Made by a program: the position numbers and the translations under genes. Shown here one piece after another: positions 7,001 to 7,474 of a stretch of 7,474 nucleotides of DNA. Origin of the DNA: Campylobacteraceae bacterium (GTDB taxonomy: Bacteria; Campylobacterota; Campylobacteria; Campylobacterales; Sulfurovaceae); NCBI GenBank assembly GCA_027002665.1, contig JALWZK010000082.1:1-7474 (forward strand), read 5' to 3'. A model generated the notes under the pieces. It saw only the letters and a program-made list of their open reading frames with translations. It was not told the origin of the DNA and did not search any database. Numbering within the stretch: position 1 is the stretch's first letter; the number at the start of each line of letters is the position of its first letter.

Positions 7001-7416
7001 GGTTTCCTATCATCATTATAGATTATTCCGCTCCCTCTCTTTCTGGTTACAACATATCCATTAGATGAGTTTGATATATCCATATATAGAGTCTCATTAT
7101 TCTCATATATGTTATCATCAACTATTGGAACTTCAATACTCTTTGTTGTCTGAAATGGATAAAAAGTTACACTTCCATTAGTCTGAGTATAATCAACTCC
7201 ACTCTTGGCACTCCCATCAACTGTCGTATAGTTTACTGTTACAGGTAAAAAGTGACTTCGACTTAGCTGAATTGTAAATCTTAAGGGAATGCCACTCCCC
7301 TCATATACGCCACTTGCATCTGTAATTGTAATTTGAATATCTCCTCCATCTGCAGATAGATTGGAGTTAAATATAACTATTAATAGGAGTATTACTCTTT
7401 TAAATATACTATTCAC
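1999..7416 (-). CDS. Giant exported multidomain Calx-beta / GEVED surface protein, putative adhesin
   Basis: Protein of 1805 residues. The start is GTG (7416-7414) with AAAGG (7427-7423) six nt upstream; no ATG start is available near it. A Sec signal peptide is clear: basic NSIFKR, hydrophobic VILLLIVIF, probable cleavage after LSA (residue 22). In order follow six Calx-beta domains (about 27-136, 139-248, 249-363, 366-480, 483-598, 601-719), each ending in NDD; a predicted beta-propeller of DUF6923 type (724-964); a GEVED domain (968-1125, DYGDAP...GEVEDY); and about 680 residues of beta-rich, Asn/Thr-rich sequence of uncertain family, partly like MshQ. There is no LPXTG, RTX repeat, autotransporter barrel or type IX sorting domain, so how it crosses or stays on the outer membrane is open. 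Calx-beta arrays are calcium-binding beta-sandwiches common in bacterial adhesins. The role inferred is adhesion or surface display. It is convergent with, not part of, the pilin operon. Exact function unknown. Confidence 0.93.
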   Translation of the reverse strand: MNSIFKRVILLLIVIFNSNLSADGGDIQITITDASGVYEGSGIPLRFTIQLSRSHFLPVTVNYTTVDGSAKSGVDYTQTNGSVTFYPFQTTKSIEVPIVDDNIYENNETLYMDISNSSNGYVVTRKRGSGIIYNDDRKPLKAKIHNRDEDEGDVNWDLKFTVELNQIAPNDITMHYRTIDGSAIAGEDYIPKSGTLTIPKGKKYGYIPITIIGDTIPESKENFQVEISSISEGTIIRDKAWGTIRNDDVLIYMDSFDIKEGNVGDHNKMRFKVYLTKKYPLDTPLTIHYQTQDGSSTPSATSSSDYISKSGDITFHKGDKVKNIFVDIVGDNTIEENEFLQMNLSGSSYIQTEHSQARILNDDGEYPTISLSKSKYSIVEGNTSSKNLDFTFKLNSPAVKGSSFHYETWNGTATTEDSDYIYTHGDMNIPEGTTRFKISVPINGDTKIEDNETFYFGFTNLNKLKYGTTNQAIATIINDDGSYPTLSFTQDSFSVIEGNSSVRDLNFTLKLNAPALENSHFDYRTSNHSAKADEDYIMVRRTTFNIPKGATSITIPIKIKGDTKIENDESFYFRIDNETDNLKIVGKQSIFGVIINDDGDYPKLDIEKPNYSTYEGNSSTHTIDIKVVLDKPALSNTSIDYYTYDKSAQDGSNSSEDSDYVGISGKLNIPKGKTSAGLKVTINGDRNIEPNELFIIALKNPKNLTTGRISSGIYILNDDVHSEEPFSCDNHMYLSSSIKRGSKVTGKMWLHRIDTSKSPFKFEVMDDYGEKKLYNALAYSTEDNYIYGLYYKELFRISKTGKVISLGEVSRLPDIFESNQAYAGASFNGYYYVTGFGVDYNKMFKIKLDENDSKRDVQEITLTKSVSIKDFSFSPDGKYLYGVADGGKLTKIDVDSGEVSFIGNPHTGYEFDSSFSDKSGRFFANDSKGHGFFEFNLQDGTKRFLSKSQRADYNDGANCLNANLIFTDYGDAPVSYGKAGHNISNGIFLGDEIDHDISYFDTVDAKGDDSDGVDDEDGLTFLDGTDINGGYFELNSTTTLKVKLSKEAYLKIWIDKDINGYFNSSSDLVYSGELTAGEHNIDIFLPPNLMKDRKTYLRVRVSSKPNMNPTGFMSDGEVEDYQIYFGDKTKPLQGVFNVERTNSGSYPINSKERNAWFTQIVGRDFDYSIVLYKKDMSQLQNLDGNITIKLELIDEDNNRTIYSRYGYISDSKVDITLPSDLNSLPATRSARFRVSYGVDGSGNIIQANCITNLESCFNAMEHIVHDDARDNFAIRPEYFHLILSDKNLTRRINISPDNTTPLRFASGYDYNLTVTASIYNGTDANPSIDYNTSLVTRTLEFLDKNISQCIDRSDKISNETFINGKNMTHLFKNQNVGRYRFSIKDENWSMVDIQSGDCDINKSYTSSDGNTISGCNIVSNPDINVSFFPYYFDVNFTIDNLPHSSHKDFIYMSEINSTFNSVAVALQGDITAMSRDGNITTNFTDGCFSKDTLLNVGVTTLSDTGIDQSIKTTKGSDINFTRVTRFNSETNVTIDRNSKFNLLPNINISKDKFKTNAKAHLDIRYNIDKNLAETINPIQITFRKIDTNSTEANSTANLLDELNPYIPKGSESLNNTVRNFYFAMVSPDKIKFPRLYFKNGDTIRTPLQIEIFCGGSVNSKYCQDTNLSNHTSIASSPRVESGWYLSIDHNATVDGGVNNLVPNSSTPNILTFFPTMPIRFTNGRNGVIMTRFTNPHGTQKYRVDIYADPQLRYYGGNPIPNVPQGVNHYFVMGTENNASTWTGVGKTGNILYIKPNRDSAHKLDW
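4042..4515 (-). other. GEVED domain, residues 968-1125
   Basis: The segment opens with DYGDAPVSYG (968-977) and has an acidic block (GDDSDGVDDEDG, 1007-1018). It also has a calcium-loop-like stretch with LKIWIDKDINGYFNSSSDL (1050-1068) and closes with SDGEVEDYQIYFGD (1114-1127). These are the hallmarks of the GEVED domain, a beta-sandwich found in secreted and surface proteins of many bacteria. Its ligand is generally unknown. The acidic loops suggest calcium binding. Confidence 0.85.
4525..5247 (-). other. Predicted beta-propeller domain (DUF6923-like), residues 724-964
   Basis: The segment has recurring blade-like units: LYNALAYSTEDNYIYGLYY, LFRISKTGKVISLGEVSRLP, then GASFNGYYYVTG, DFSFSPDGKYLYGV, LTKIDVDSGEVSFIG, and a closing FFEFNLQDGTKRF...NDGANCLNA. 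This layout (ALAY..YIYG, RI...G.V..LG, NDGA.C, followed by DYGDAP) is one I recall for DUF6923 domains that precede GEVED domains in bacterial surface proteins. Cys728 and Cys959 flank the domain and could bond to close the propeller. The family is assigned from memory of its pattern. Confidence 0.65.
5260..7338 (-). repeat. Six tandem Calx-beta domain repeats
   Basis: The six units are about 330-357 nt long, so NDD codons recur at about 350-nt spacing (AAT/GAT/GAT ends at 7009, 6673, 6328, 5977, 5623, 5260). Each unit keeps the acidic calcium-site pattern: an EG(N/S/D) near the first strand (Glu39, Glu151, Glu260, Glu380, Glu497, Glu615), a central Asp-Tyr (D75, D188, D305, D419, D535, D659) and a (G/D)D...E...E motif (for example D214/E218/E221, D445/E449/E452). 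Units 4-6 are most alike (YPxL...EGNSS...L..PAL), suggesting the latest duplications. Unit 3 has a Ser/Thr-rich insert (296-304) before its DY, and unit 6 has an Asn/Ser-rich one (650-656). The array contains no cysteine. Confidence 0.9.
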
Positions 7417-7422
7417 AATTAG

Positions 7423-7427
7423 CCTTT
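7423..7427 (-). promoter_or_regulatory. Shine-Dalgarno supporting the GTG start of the giant gene
   Basis: On the - strand AAAGG is followed by six nt and then GTG, normal spacing. Together with the signal peptide that begins at that codon, this fixes a non-ATG start. Upstream DNA to the window edge (7428-7474) is almost pure A/T. A TATATT (complement of 7453-7458) is a possible -10 box, but in such sequence it carries little weight. Confidence 0.7.
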
Positions 7428-7474
7428 CTTTAAAATAATAATTAATTTATTTAATATATCATTATTTTATATAA

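Noticed and set aside
5260..7010. Regularly spaced ATCATCATT motifs at about 350-nt intervals, first considered as a spaced DNA repeat or CRISPR-like array
   Set aside because: They encode (on the - strand) the NDD that ends each Calx-beta domain; the spacing is the domain length, so this is protein-level repetition.
7431..7469. 9-bp inverted repeat TAAAATAAT / ATTATTTTA upstream of the giant gene
   Set aside because: Pure A/T sequence with a 21-nt spacer; matches of this kind arise often in such DNA, so an operator is not supported.

Overview
The window is low-GC and reads like a chromosomal segment of a Campylobacterota (Epsilonproteobacteria) species, of the Sulfurimonas/Sulfurovum/Arcobacter kind. 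The evidence is indirect: very AT-rich intergenic DNA, TATAAT -10 boxes preceded by T-tracts instead of a clear -35, AGA/ATA/TTA-rich codon use, and the prepilin N-terminus style FTMIELIFVIVIIGILASVA followed by ATRDDA, which I associate with that phylum. No 16S, tRNA or other taxonomic marker is present, so the assignment is an inference.

Left part (1-1998, + strand): a small soluble 72-residue protein of unknown function (67-285) with its own promoter, then three tandem genes for type IV pilin-like (pseudopilin) proteins (396-908, 1007-1462, 1474-1947). The first two are full-length paralogues. The third shares only the N-terminal helix with them. A strong -10 box and Shine-Dalgarno site precede the first pilin gene. 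Between the first and second lie a good intrinsic terminator and, right behind it, a 25-nt-arm inverted repeat, so the first gene is probably expressed more than the two downstream. The second and third are separated by only 11 nt and are surely cotranscribed.

Right part (1999-7416, - strand): one very large gene, convergent with the pilin genes and sharing a GAAA-loop hairpin with them at 1977-1998. Its 1805-residue product (roughly 200 kDa) has a Sec signal peptide, six tandem Calx-beta domains with intact acidic calcium-site residues, a predicted beta-propeller of the DUF6923 type, a GEVED domain, and about 680 C-terminal residues. Parts of that C-terminus faintly resemble the C-terminal region of MshQ, a protein of the MSHA type IV pilus. 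It looks like a calcium-stabilised, exported adhesin or surface protein.

Working model (inference): the pilin-like proteins are processed by a prepilin peptidase and assembled by a type IV pilus/type II secretion machine encoded elsewhere. The giant protein is either displayed by, associated with, or secreted through such a machine, as in MSHA loci where several minor pilins sit next to mshQ. No mobile element, tRNA, rRNA, CRISPR array or integrase is visible.
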